Positions 33,984 to 44,876 of a stretch of DNA of 64,000 nucleotides are shown piece by piece (positions within the stretch are counted from its first letter, which is position 1; the number at the start of each line of letters is the position of its first letter). The translations under genes and the position numbers were made by a program. The stretch is from assembly GCF_007565055.1 (NCBI RefSeq), contig NC_044566.1, positions 92,968,297-93,032,296 of the forward strand, written 5' to 3'. The DNA is from Rhinopithecus roxellana (Eukaryota; Chordata; Mammalia; Primates; Cercopithecidae). Under the pieces are notes generated by a model. The model was not told the DNA's origin. It searched no databases and was given only the letters and a program-made list of their open reading frames with translations.

Positions 33984-34288
33984 GCCGGGCGCGGTGGCTC
34001 AAGCCTGTAATCCCAGCACTTTGGGAGGCCGAGACGGGCAGATCACGAGGTCAGGAGATCGAGACCATCCTGGCTAACACAGTGAAACCCCGTCTCTACT
34101 AAAAATACAAAAACTAGCCGGGCGAGGTGGCGGGCGCCTGTAGTCCCAGCTACTCGGGAGGCTGAGGCGGGAGAATGGCGCAAAGCCGGGAGGCGGAGCT
34201 TGCAGTGAGCTGAGATCCGGCCACTGCACTCCAGCCTGGGCGACAGAGCAAGACTCCGTCTCAAAAAAAAAAAAAAAAAAAAAAAAAA
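33984..34288 (+). mobile_element. AluY, Old World monkey type
   Basis: Young copy; exact 16-bp duplication GAAATCAGTCTACAGG (33968-33983, 34289-34304). Confidence 0.97.
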
Positions 34289-34439
34289 GAAATCAGTCTA
34301 CAGGAACATGCACACAATGGAAATCAGAAAACAGTTTTATTTGTCCTTACAATGTGTGTCTGGAAAACGTTACTGCCAGTGTTCTATGTTCCAAAGTTAT
34401 TTGAAGTAATCACTTCCCCTGTGTGATTAGGTTTTATAT

Positions 34440-35050
34440 TCAGGTCTGTTCGTTTGTTTATTTTTGTGTTCAATTGTTTCTGTTTGTGTTTAATTTGATT
34501 TTTTCCCATTTGACTTAATTTTGGTTTTTGAATATGTGAGTCATTTACATGATTGAAAAATAAAAACTGTATAAAGATACTCAGAGAGTTCTTGCTCTCA
34601 CCCCTGTTCCCTATTCCCATCTCACCCATCGTCAGAGGTAGCCATTTCCATTTTCAACAATTTCTTGTTTATTATTTCTTTGAAAAAAATAAATACATAT
34701 GCATAAATATGTGTGTGCGTTTAGATGTGCCCTAGTTTATTCAATCAATCTCCTATTCATGGGTAGTTGTACTGGTTTTCAAGCCATGCTTATTGCAAAT
34801 AGCATATCTGTATAAGCATATCTTATTTTGCATTTGCGTATCATATCTGTACATCATAGTTTGCATTTGTAGAGGTGTATTAGCTAGATCTCCAGAAGAG
34901 TCACTGATTCAAAGGGTAGATGAACATGTAATTTTGTTAAACATTGCCAGATTTCCTTCCAGGGGAGTTGTGCCGTTTTGCAATCCCACCAGCAATGTAT
35001 GGAAATACCTGTTTCTCCCTGGGCTTACCAACAGCGTATGTTGTAAGCTT
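34440..35050 (-). mobile_element. L1M ORF2/3' fragment, antisense
   Basis: Contains 'ttttgcaatcccaccagcaatg', the antisense of a familiar L1 ORF2 stretch, and 'ctgattcaaagggtagatg'. Continues after the transposon nest at 36521. Confidence 0.8.
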
Positions 35051-35796
35051 TTGGACTTCTGCCTAAGAACTGTGAGGGATCTGAGATTTTTGCCCTCCTT
35101 GCAAGGTGAATGCCTTGCCCTGGTGGGCTTGTGTCAGAGCTGAAGAACACTGAGATTAGGAAACCCCCAGTCTTATAAGGAGCTGCTAAAAAACCTATCT
35201 AACCTTTGACCTGGAGGAAAATGTTGTTTTTATTGTCTTGGTCAGGAGAGGAATCTACCCTCTGTCCCTTCAGAATGTTTGCAGCGCAAAAGACATTGAG
35301 AACAGAAGCTGTCACAAGACATATAGAAACACCATGAAGGATTGTCTCCCAACACTGCCAATCTGATAAGGGAAGAATAGTATTTGAATATAAGATGTCC
35401 GGTACCTCCTGTGAATACCAAAATCCATGAATGCTCAAGTCCCTTGTGTAGAACATGGTAATATTTGCATATAACCTATGCACATACTCCAGTATACTTT
35501 AAATAATCTCTAATTACTTATAATACCTAATATAATATAAATGCTATGCAAATAGTTGATATACTCTATTATTTAGGGAATACTGATAAGAAAAATGTCT
35601 GTACATATTCAGTACAAACACAATTTTTTTTTTTCAAATACAGTCATGCACCCATAAGGATGTTTTAGTCAACAGCTGACTACATATACAATGGTGGCTG
35701 TACCATATAGCCTATGTGTGTAGTAAGCTATACCATCTAGGTTTGTGTAAGTACACTCTATGATGTTCGCACAATGGTGAAATCGCCTAACAACAC

Positions 35797-36106
35797 TTTT
35801 TTTTTTTTTTTTTTTTTTTTTTTGAGACGGAGTCTCGCTCTGTCACCCAGGCTGGAGTGCTGTGGCCGGATCTCAGCTCACTGCAAGCTCCGCCTCCCGG
35901 GTTCACGCCATTCTCCTGTCTCAGCCTCCCGAGTAGCTGGGACTACAGGCGCCGCCACGTCGCCCGGCTAGTTTTTTGTAGTTTTTTTTAGTAGAGACGG
36001 GGTTTCACCGTGTTAGCCAGGATGGTCTCGATCTCCTGACCTCGTGATCCGCCCGTCTCGGCCTCCCAAAGTGCTGGGATTACAGGCTTGAGCCACCGCG
36101 CCCGGC
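35797..36106 (-). mobile_element. AluY, Old World monkey type, in the tail of an AluS
   Basis: Young copy; innermost layer of the 34-37 kb nest. Confidence 0.95.
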
Positions 36107-36404
36107 TTTTTTTTGTTTTTGAGACAAAGTCTCGCCCTTGTCCCCCAGGCTGGAGTGCAATGGTGCGATCTCGGCTCACTGTAACCTCTGCCTCCTGGGT
36201 TCAAACGATTCTCTTCCTCAGCCTCCCGGAGTAGCTGTGATTACAGGAGTTTGCGACCATGCCCAGCTAATTTTTTTGCATTCTTAGTAGAGATGGTGTT
36301 TCACCATGTTGACCAGGCTGGTCTCGAACTCCTGACCTCAGGTGATCTGCTTTCCTCGGCCTCCCAAAGTGCTGGGATTACAGGCGTGAGCCACCGCACC
36401 CGGT
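36107..36404 (-). mobile_element. AluS inside the Tigger2-like element
   Basis: Duplication CGCCTAACAACAC (35784-35796, 36405-36417) encloses this and the AluY. Confidence 0.95.
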
Positions 36405-36520
36405 CGCCTAACAACACATTTTTGAGAATGTATCCCCATCATTAAGCAACACATGACTGTCATTTCTATACATGGTTGATTGAATTTACAAATGTGGAAT
36501 CCATGGATGCCAAGGGCTGA

Positions 36521-36660
36521 CCATATTTTAATTTGCATTTCTTTTATAAGAAGTGATGCTGAGTATTTTTCCAAGTGCTTCACAGACATTTGCCTTTAAT
36601 CTTCTGTGAACTGTCTCTTAACACTTTTGGCCATTTTCCTACTAGGTTTTTTACTTCAAA
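36521..36660 (-). mobile_element. L1M fragment, antisense, continuing after the MER2
   Basis: 'tttaatttgcatttcttttataagaagtgatgctgag' is the antisense L1 ORF2 text that should follow 35040. Confidence 0.75.
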
Positions 36661-36663
36661 AAC

Positions 36664-36964
36664 CTTTTTTTTTTTTTTTTTTGAGACAGAGTCTGTCTCT
36701 GTCGCCCAGGCTGGAGTGCAGTGGTGTGATCTCCATTCACTGCAACCTCTGCCTCCAAGGTTCAAGCGATTCTCCTGCCTCAGCCTCCCAAGTAGCTGGG
36801 ACTGCAGGCACCCACCACCATACCCAGATAATTTTTGTATTTTTGGTAGAGACAGGGTTTCACTATTTTGGCCAGGCTGGTCTCAAACTCCTGACCTCAA
36901 GTGATCCACCTGCCACAGCCTCCCAAAGTGCAGGGATTATAGGTGTGAACCACCATACCCGACC
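36664..36964 (-). mobile_element. AluS
   Basis: Full. Confidence 0.94.
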
Positions 36965-37008
36965 TCTTGAACAGTAAAATCTTTTATACTTAAACAGCTT
37001 TATTGAGA

Positions 37009-37062
37009 TATATTACATATGTATGTATATATATACATACATATATCTAGATATAGATATAG
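37009..37062. repeat. AT-rich TATG/TATA simple repeat
   Basis: Alternating TATG, TATA, CATA and GATA units, partly palindromic, in the tail region of the minus-strand Alu to its right. Confidence 0.8.
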
Positions 37063-37350
37063 ATTTTTTTTTCTTAGACGGAGTGTCAGTCTGTCGCCCA
37101 GGCTAGAGTGCAGTGGCATGACCTCTGTTCACTGCAACCTCTGCCTCCCGGATTCAAGCAGATCTCCTGCCTCAGCCTCCTGAGTAGCTGGGACTACAGG
37201 CATGCGCCACCATGGCTGGCTGATTTTTCTATTTTTAGTAGAGACGGTTTCACCATGTTGATCAAGCTGGTCTTGAACTCCTGATCTCATGACCTGCCCG
37301 CCTCAGCCTCCCAAAGTGCTGGGATTACAGGCCTGAATCACTGCACCTGG
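37063..37350 (-). mobile_element. AluS in L1M
   Basis: Flanks TTATTGAGATATA at about 36993 and 37351. Confidence 0.93.
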
Positions 37351-37829
37351 CTTATTGAGATATACATACCATTAAGTTCATCCATTTAAAGTATACAATT
37401 CAATGGTTTTTAGTATATTTATGGAGCTATGCAACCATTGTTATAGTATAATTTTGGAATATTTTTAACATTCCAAAAAGAAACCCCTTACCTCTCAGTA
37501 GTCAGCTCCATTCCTGGCCCTGGCCCCTACCCTACCCAGCCCTATGTGACCACTAGTCTACTCTATCTCTATAGATTTGCCTGTTCTGGACATTTCATAC
37601 AAACGGTGTCATACAACATGTAGCCTTCCGTGACTGACTCTTTCACTTAGCATATTTTGGAGGTTCTTCCATGGATCATGCATCAATACGCTTCTTTTTT
37701 CTACTTATCTATGTATGATGGAAATTAGCTATTTTGTATAATTTAAACTACAAACATTTTCTCCCAGTTTTTCATCTCTTTTGATTTTGCTTATGATATT
37801 TTTGCCAAGCAAAAGTCTATCCATATATC

Positions 37830-38101
37830 GGCCGGGAATGGTGGCTCATGCCTGTAATCCCAGCACTTTGGGAGGCCAAGGTGGGCAGATCACCTGAGGT
37901 CAGGAGTTCAAGACCAGCCTGGCGAACATGGCGAAACCCTGTCTCTACTAAAAGTACAAAAATTAGCCGGCATGGTGGTGGATGCCTGTAATCCCAGCTA
38001 TTCAAGAGGTTGAGGCAGGAGAATCACTTGAACCTGGAAGGAAGAGGTTGCAATGAGCCGAGATTGCACCATTGCACTCCAGCCTCCATCTCAAAAAAAA
38101 A
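37830..38101 (+). mobile_element. AluS in L1M
   Basis: Near full; flanks AAAAGTCTAT / AAAAGCCTAT. Confidence 0.92.
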
Positions 38102-38348
38102 AGCCTATGTGCATATATATATATATGTTTGTGCATATATAGATAGATACAGCTGTAGATATAAATGGATAGGTTTGAATTTATCAATCTTTCTCCATGA
38201 TTTCTGGAATTTTAGTTATAATTAGGAAGTCTTTCTTTTGTCCATATTACAAAGAAATTCATATATGTTTTCTTCTTGAAACTGTTATGTTTTCATTTTT
38301 TTGTGCATTGAAATAAGGAATCTGTTTGAAGTACATTCTGATGTAAAT

Positions 38349-38505
38349 CTTTTTCTTTTTTAGACGGAATTTCGCTCGTCGCCCCGGCTGGAGTGCAATG
38401 GCGCGAGCTAGGCTCACTGCAACCTCCGCCTCCTGGGTTCAAGTGATTCTCCTGCCTCAGCCTCCCAAGTAGCTGGGATTACAGGCATGAGCCCCCGTGC
38501 CTGGT
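38349..38505 (-). mobile_element. Alu, internally deleted
   Basis: About 155 nt; duplication TGATGTAAAT / TAATGTAAAT at the ends. Confidence 0.88.
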
Positions 38506-38570
38506 CCTAATGTAAATTAGGGACGTAAACACTCCAGTTGTGCTAATGTCATTATTTAAAAGTGAATCTT

Positions 38571-38864
38571 GCCAGGCGCAGTGGCTCACACCTGTAATCC
38601 CAGCACTTTGGGAGACCAAGGCAGGCAGATTACGACGTCAGGAGATCGAGACCATCCTGGCTAACACGGGAAAACTCCGTCTCTACTAAAAATACAAAAA
38701 AATTAGCTGGGCGTGGTGGCAGGCGCCTGTAGTCCCAGCTACTCGGGAGGCTGAGGCAGGAGAATGGTGTGAACCCAGGAGGTGGGCTTGCAGTGAGCCG
38801 AGATTGTGCCACTGCACTCCAGCCTGGGTGACAGAGCGAGACTCCATCTCAAAAAAAAAAAAAC
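38571..38864 (+). mobile_element. AluY/S
   Basis: Full; flanks AAGTGAATCTT / AAGTGAATATT. Confidence 0.94.
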
Positions 38865-38879
38865 AAGTGAATATTTTCT

Positions 38880-39171
38880 GGCCTGGCAGTCGTGGCTCAT
38901 GCCTGTAATCTCAGCACTTTGGGAAGCCAAGGTGGGCAAATCACTTGAGGTCAGGAGTTCAAGACCAGCCTGGCCAATATGGTGAAACCTGTCTCTACTA
39001 AAACTACAAAAAAATTTGCCAGATGTGGTGATGTGCACCTATATTCCCGGCTGAGGTGAGAGAACTGCTTGAACCTGGGAGATGGAGGTTGCAGTGAGCT
39101 GAAATAGTGCTATTGCACTCCAGCCTGGGCAACAGAGCAGAGATTCTGTCTCAAAAAATTAAAAAATAAAA
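38880..39171 (+). mobile_element. AluS
   Basis: Short internal losses near 39045. Confidence 0.92.
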
Positions 39172-39327
39172 AAGTTAATCTTTTCCCCATAATTTATGAT
39201 CCCACCTTTGTCATATGCTAAATTTCCCTATGTACTTCACAATTATTCCCACTGGTTTGAATGTCTAGCCAGGAACAAACACCACACTGTTTTAATTATT
39301 AGATCTTTATAATAAGTTTTAATATGT

Positions 39328-39347
39328 TGGGCCAGGCACGGTGGCTC

Positions 39348-39372
<25 letters not shown>
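39328..39372 (+). mobile_element. Ultra-short Alu: 19-nt head plus poly(A)
   Basis: GGGCCAGGCACGGTGGCTC joined directly to about 27 A, with exact 14-bp duplication AAGTTTTAATATGT (39314-39327, 39373-39386). Confidence 0.92.
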
Positions 39373-39378
<6 letters not shown>

Positions 39379-39587
39379 TAATATGTAGTAAGACCAGTCT
39401 CCTTTTATTGCTCTTGCTTTTGAAGATGTTCATAAGTATTCTTGCTTATTTATTTTTCCATATGAAGTGTAGGATCCTGTGCCAGGAAAAAATTTGCTGG
39501 CATTTTTATTGGGATTACATTAAATTTATACATGAACCTGGAGAGACTTTATTACGTTGATTGGTTCTATTCAAGACAAGGAATGTG

Positions 39588-39897
39588 CCGGGCGCAGTGG
39601 CTCAAGCCTGTAATCCCAGCACTTTGGGAGGCCGAGACGGGCAGATCACGAGGTCAGGAAATCGAGACCATCCTGGCTAACACGGTGAAACCCCGTCTCT
39701 ACTAAAAATATACAAAAAAAAAACTAGCCGGGCGAGGTGGCGGGCGCCTGTAGTCCCAGCTACTCGGGAGGCTGAGGCAGGAGAATGGCGTGAACCCAGG
39801 AGGCGGAGCTTGCAGTGAGCTGAGATCCGGCCACTGCACTCCAGCCTGGGCGACAGAGCGAGACTCCGTCTCAAAAAAAAAAAAAAAAAAAAAAAAT
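39588..39897 (+). mobile_element. AluY, Old World monkey type
   Basis: Young copy; exact 13-bp duplication GACAAGGAATGTG (39575-39587, 39898-39910). Confidence 0.97.
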
Positions 39898-40097
39898 GAC
39901 AAGGAATGTGTTTCTATTTTTGTTCAATCCTACTTTGTGATTTTTCAGGACTATTTCAAAATGTTTCTCATACAGGCTTCACATGTAATCTTTTAAACTA
40001 CAGTGAGTGATCCTAGCCTCTGTGAAACTAGCTCAACTGAATATCACCAGTCATAGCTACTCTTCTCTTTGAGAAGAGGTGAGGAAGGGGGCTGATC

Positions 40098-40152
40098 ACG
40101 CCTCAGCCTCCCAAAGTACTGGGATTACAGGCATGAGCCACCACGCCCAGCA
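40098..40152 (-). mobile_element. Alu head fragment
   Basis: 'cacgcctcagcctcccaaag ... ccaccacgcccagc', about 55 nt. Confidence 0.85.
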
Positions 40153-40480
40153 CAAACATCTACATTCTACTTGCCCTGATTCTTGTTCACTTCACTGAGG
40201 ATGTAGCGTATGTTTATAATACTGGCTATGATATCATGTAGTTCTCATTGAAACACTGTCTTTAGGAAGCTTTATTGTACAATATCGTGAAGCATAATGC
40301 AGGATGGAAAGAGCTTGGAGGGTGAATTTGGGGATACAGTATACAATAGGATTCTGGAGTTAAATTGTTTTTTGACTCAATCCAGAGACTTCTGATGGGC
40401 ATCCCGCTCTCCCCAGCAAGGTGATTCCAGGAGTCAGAGGAGAAACAATGACCATCAGGCCAAGAGTCTCACAAAGGCAA

Positions 40481-40556
40481 ATGCAGGATTTCCCTGATAC
40501 CCATCGGAGCACTTTCCCATGCAGGATTTCCCTGATACCCATCGGAGCACTTTCCC
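40481..40556 (+). repeat. Perfect tandem duplication, 2 x 38 bp
   Basis: 40481-40518 is repeated exactly at 40519-40556 (unit starts ATGCAGGATTTCCC). No mismatch, so a recent event or an assembly artefact. The surrounding sequence is not a repeat family I recognise. Confidence 0.95.
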
Positions 40557-40849
40557 ATACGAGATAGCTGCACTCACGCTTACTCCAGCCTTCACTTTAA
40601 AACCTACTAGAATCATAGTAGGAAAAACAGAGAAGAATAGGGGGACAGGAAACAGCCTATTTATTTCCTCAAATCCTTTCAGCTTTGCTTCGCCTTAGAG
40701 AACAATGAGGCTTATTAAATAGGGCCAGCAGCAATCTTGAGTAATTATTCAGCCATCTTCTCTGTTGACTCCTCAGCCTACTCTGCGACCCTCAAGTTAC
40801 CCACAGCTTAGCTAAAATAAAAGACTTCTTGCAGGTTTCTCATGCTTTG

Positions 40850-41099
40850 AATGTTTCCTAGTACACTTGTTCCCTCTTGAAATGTACCAGAACATCCACA
40901 CAACAGGGTACTATATACCTGTAAAAAGGAATGCGGAAAATCTTTGTATATAACTGTGCAGTGATTTCCAGGATATATTGTTCAGAGAAAAAAAAAATCA
41001 TGCTATAGAAAAATGTGTACAGTTTGCTACTATTTATCTAAGAAAAAAGGAATAGAGATATATACAGAGATGCTTGTACTGAAAGTAAACAATGGAAAC
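40850..41099 (+). mobile_element. L1M 3' UTR fragment
   Basis: 'cacaacagggtactatatacctgtaaaaagg ... atatattgttcagagaaaaa ... gtttgctactatttat'. The ASNS pseudogene follows directly. Confidence 0.6.
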
Positions 41100-42455
41100 A
41101 GTACGCAGCCCTGGCCTCTGCTCACATACCCACAGAGCCCGCAGTTCCACTGTACCATGTGTGGCATTTGGGCCCTCTTTGGCAGCAATGATTGCCTCTC
41201 TGGTCAGCATCTGAGTGCTATGAAGATCACACACAGGGGTCCAGATGCATTTCTTCCTGAGAATGTCAATGGATACATCAGCTGCTGCTTTGGATTTCGC
41301 CAGTTGGTGGTAGTTGACCAGCTGTTTGGAATGCAGCCAAGTCAAGTGAGGAAATATATTTATTTGTGGCTCTGTTGCAGTGGTGAAATTTACAGCCCCA
41401 ACAAGGTATAATACCATTTTGAATTTGAGTACAAGGCCAGAGTGGATGGTGAGATAATCCTTCATCTTTATGACAAAGGAGGGACTGGGCAGAAAATTTG
41501 TATGTTGGGTTGAGTGTTTGCATTTATTTCATTAAATGCTGTCAATAAGAAAGTATTCCTGGGCAGAGACACCTACCTAGAGAGTCATCATTGTAGAGAT
41601 TAACCTCTGCATGCCCTCTATAACAGTGTGGAGAAACAGTTTTGAGATAGAAACTATGAAGAGTAACCTCTGGATTCCTTTTGACAGTGCTATTAAGAAA
41701 TGACTAATGACAGAGAAAAGGCTTGGATTCCAGCTTTGTTGCTGCCACTCTATTGATGCAGCTGAAAGAGGCCCAAGTGTAAGACACTCTCTAGACATTT
41801 GCAATCGGCATGGAAAACAGTCCCAATGTACTGGCTGCTAGAAAGGTGGAAAATCATATTGAAAGTGAACACCACTCTGAGGAAGGCATTCAGGTCCTGG
41901 ATGAAGTAATATTTTCCTTGGCAATTTAAGACATAACAATAGTTCACACTTCAGTAGGTAGGTATTTAATTTCCAAGTATATTTGGAAGAACACAGATAG
42001 CATAGTGATCTTCTCTAGAGAAGGTTCAGATGAAATTACACAGGGTTACATATATTTTTACAAGACTCCTCCTCAGGAAAAAGCCAAGGAGCAGAGTCAG
42101 GGGCTTCTGAGGGACTCTTTGTTTGATGTACTGTGTGCAGATTGAACTGCTGCTGCCTGTGACCTTGAACTGAGAGTCTAATTCCTGGATCATCTATTTT
42201 CCTCTTGTTGCCTCTGGCACTAGAAATAAGAATCCTGAAGAATGGGATAGGAAAACATCTCCTGATAAAGATATTTGAGTACTATACCTGATACCTAAAA
42301 AAATTATCTAGCCAAAAGAAGCCTTCAGTGATGGGATAAACTCAGTTAAGAATTTCTGTTTTAGGGTTTCACAGGAATATACTGAACATTAGGTTGATGA
42401 TATAATGATGGCAACTGCAACACAAAAATTTTCCTTCAGTATTCTTAACACTAAA
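41100..42455 (+). pseudogene. ASNS (pseudogene): ASNS (asparagine synthetase) processed pseudogene, internally deleted and 3'-truncated
   Basis: Intronless copy of the asparagine synthetase mRNA. From an ATG at 41157 it reads MCGIWALFGSNDCLSG and continues as the glutaminase domain, including the N-terminal Cys2 nucleophile, to a TAA at 41409-41411 caused by a frame shift. Degraded ASNS sequence continues to about 41578, then jumps over roughly 230 nt of coding sequence, and resumes through the synthetase domain (the match to the ATP-binding 'SGGLDSS' region around 41720 is decayed) to about 42455, where an L1 takes over. About 45 nt of 5' UTR-like sequence precede the ATG. It sits in L1M sequence, 18 kb upstream of PCCA. 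No intact ORF, so not expected to be functional. Confidence 0.93.
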
Positions 42456-42947
42456 TAAGGCTATTACAGCAATCTACAAATTCAATGCAATTCCCATCAA
42501 AATACCACCATCATTCTTCACAGAACTAGAAAAAAAAACAAACCCTAAAATTCTTGTGGAACCAAAAAAGAGCCCACATAGCCAAAGCAAGACTAAGCAA
42601 AAAGAACAAATCTGGAGGCATCACTTTACCTGATTTCAAACTATACTATAGCACTAGAGTCACCAAAACAGCATGGTATTGGTATAAATATAGGCACATA
42701 GACCATTGGAACAGAATAGAGTACCCAGAAATAAACCCAAATACTTACAGCCAACTCACCTTCAACAAAGCAAACAAAAACATAAAGCGGGGAAAGGACA
42801 CCCTATTCAACAAATGGTGCTGGGAGAATTGGCAAGTCACACGTAGGAGAATGAAACTGGATTCTCATCTCTCACTTTATACAAAAATCAACTCAAGATA
42901 TATCAAGGACTTAAATCTAAAATCTGAAAATATAAAAATTCTACAAG

Positions 42948-43335
42948 ATTTAAGAAAATGTGGCACATATACACCATGGAATACTGTGCAGCCATAAAAA
43001 AGGATGAGTTCATGTCCTCTGTAGGGACATGGATGAAGCTGGAAACCATCATTCTGAGCAAACTATCGCAAGGACAGAAAACCAAACACTGCATGTTCTC
43101 ACTCATAGGTGGGAACTGAACAATGAGAACACTTGGACACAGGGTGGGGAACATCACACACTGGGGCCTGTCGTGGGGTTGGGGGAGGCGGGAGGGAAAG
43201 CATTAGGAGATATACCTAATGTAAATGACCAGTTAACGGGTGCAGCACACCAACATGGCACATGTATAGATATGTAACAAACCTGCACATTGTGCATATG
43301 TACCCTAGAACTTAAAGTATAATAATAAAAAATTT
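42948..43335 (+). mobile_element. L1PA-like LINE-1 3' end inserted in the L1PB
   Basis: Starts abruptly at 'agatttaagaaaatgtggcac', runs through the ORF2 end and the 3' UTR (G-rich 'ggggttgggggaggcgggag') to 'cttaaagtataataataaaa'. The jump from the outer L1 skips about 900 nt that reappear after 43684, which argues for insertion, not deletion. Confidence 0.75.
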
Positions 43336-43388
43336 AAAACAAAAAAGAAAAGGAGGAATAAGAAGATAGGATTAAAAAGAGGTGTGAA

Positions 43389-43681
43389 GCCAGGTGCAGT
43401 GGCTAACACCTGTAATCCCAGCACTTTGGGAGGCCGAGGCAGGTGGATCACTTGAGGCCAGGAGTTAGAGACCAGCCTGGCCAACATGGTAAAAACCCAT
43501 TTCTACTAAATGTATAAAAACTGGACAGGCATGGTGGTGCTTGCCTGTAATCCCAGCTACTTGGGAGTCTGAAGCATGAGAATTACTTGGACTTGGAAGG
43601 CAGAGGTTACAGTGAGCCGAGATTGTGCCACTGCACTTCAGTCTAGGCAATAGAGTGAGACTCTCTCTCAAAAAAAAAAAA
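43389..43681 (+). mobile_element. AluS in L1PB
   Basis: Full. Confidence 0.94.
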
Positions 43682-43951
43682 ACACTGGCTTGGACAAGGA
43701 GTTCATGACCAAGAACCCAAAAGCAAATGCAATAAAAACAAAGACAAATAGGTGGGACTTAATCCAACTAAAGAGCAAAAGCTCCCATCTGCAAAGTAAA
43801 CAGACAGCCCACAGAGTGGGAGAAAATCTGACAAAGGAATAATATCCAGAATCTACACGAACTCAAACAAATTAGCAAGAAAAAAACAAACAATCCTATC
43901 AAAAAGTGGGCTAAGGACATGAATAGACAATTCTCAAAAGAAGATATACAA

Positions 43952-44260
43952 GGCCGGGCGCGGTGGCTCAAGCCTGTAATCCCAGCACTTTGGGAGGCCA
44001 AGACCGGCGGATCACGAGGTCAGGGGATCGACACCATCCTGGCTAACCCGGTGAAACCCCGTCTCTACTAAAAATACAAAAAATAGCCGGGCGAGGTGGC
44101 GGGCACTTGTAGTCCCAGCTACTCCGGAGGCTGAGGCAGGAGAATGGCGTGAACCCGGGAGGCGGAGCTTGCAGTGAGCTGAGATCTGGCCACTGCACTC
44201 CAGCCCGGGCGATAGAGCAAGACTCTGTCTCAAAAAAACAAAAAACAAAAAAACAAAAAA
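43952..44260 (+). mobile_element. AluY, Old World monkey type, in L1PB
   Basis: Exact 16-bp duplication AAAAGAAGATATACAA (43936-43951, 44261-44276). Confidence 0.97.
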
Positions 44261-44691
44261 AAAAGAAGATATACAAATGGTCAGCAAACATGAAAAAATG
44301 CTCAGCAGCACTAATGACCAGGGAAATGCAAATCCACACCACAATGCGATACCACCTTATTCCCACAAGAATGGCCATAATCAAAAAATAAAAAAATAAT
44401 AGATGTCAGCGTGGATGTGGTGAAAAGGGAACACTACTACACTGCTGGTGTGAATGTAAATTAGTACAACCACTATGCAAAACAGTGTGGAGATTCCTTA
44501 AAGAACTAAAACTAGAATTATCATTTGATCCAGCAATCCCACTACTGGGTATCTACCCAGAGGAAAAGAAGTCATTACACGAAAAAGATAATTGCACACA
44601 CGTTTACAACAGCACAATTCACAATTTCAAAAATGTGGAACCAGACCAAATACCCATCAGTCAACAAATGGATAAAGAAACTGTGATATGT

Positions 44692-44841
44692 GGCCAGGTG
44701 CAGTGGCTCACACCTGTAATCCCAGCACTTTGGGAGGCCAAGGCAGGCGGATCACCTGAGGTTGGGAGTTCGAGACCAGACTGACTAACATGGAGAAACC
44801 CCATCTCTACTAAAAATACAAAAAATTAGCCAGGTGCTGTG
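44692..44841 (+). mobile_element. Alu, left half only, in L1PB
   Basis: Stops at 'gccaggtgctgtgag', just past the central linker; the L1 resumes in TA-rich sequence. Confidence 0.88.
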
Positions 44842-44876
44842 AGATATATATATATATAACATCATATATGTATATA
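44842..44876 (+). repeat. AT-rich (TA)n stretch
   Basis: TATATATATATA-type run at the junction of a truncated Alu and the surrounding L1PB sequence, which itself has a short TATATATA at this position. Confidence 0.8.

Larger units (their letters stand above)
35643..36462 (+). mobile_element. Short Tigger2-like non-autonomous element, split by two Alus
   Basis: Starts CAGTCATGCACC and ends CACATGACTG, inverted termini of the Tigger2 family; 'ccatctaggtttgtgtaagt' body. Pieces at 35643-35796 and 36405-36462. Confidence 0.85.
35395..36520 (+). mobile_element. MER2 (Tigger-family) element, split by a Tigger2-like element
   Basis: Left part to about 35640: 'atgctcaagtcccttgtg ... atttgcatataacctatgcac ... 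ctgataagaaaaatgtctgtacatattcagtac'. Right part 36463-36520: 'atggttgattgaatttacaaatgtgg ... gggctgacc'. Inserted into L1M, which resumes at 36521. Confidence 0.8.
36985..37829 (-). mobile_element. L1M 3' end and ORF2 fragment, antisense, split by an Alu
   Basis: Pieces 36985-37008 and 37351-37829: 'ttattgagatatacataccattaag ... ccaaaaagaaacccc ... tgcctgttctggacatttcatac'. Confidence 0.8.
38102..40000 (-). mobile_element. L1M ORF2 fragments, antisense, split by five Alu insertions
   Basis: Pieces at 38102-38348, 38506-38570, 39172-39313, 39387-39574 and 39911-40000, for example 'ggcatttttattgggattacattaaattt', antisense of a known ORF2 stretch. Confidence 0.7.

Noticed and set aside
34793..35143. 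116-codon open frame
   Set aside because: Runs through antisense L1M sequence; no match to a protein family.
42554..42997. 147-codon open frame with reverse-transcriptase-like text
   Set aside because: A remnant of L1 ORF2 running into the inserted younger L1; not a gene.
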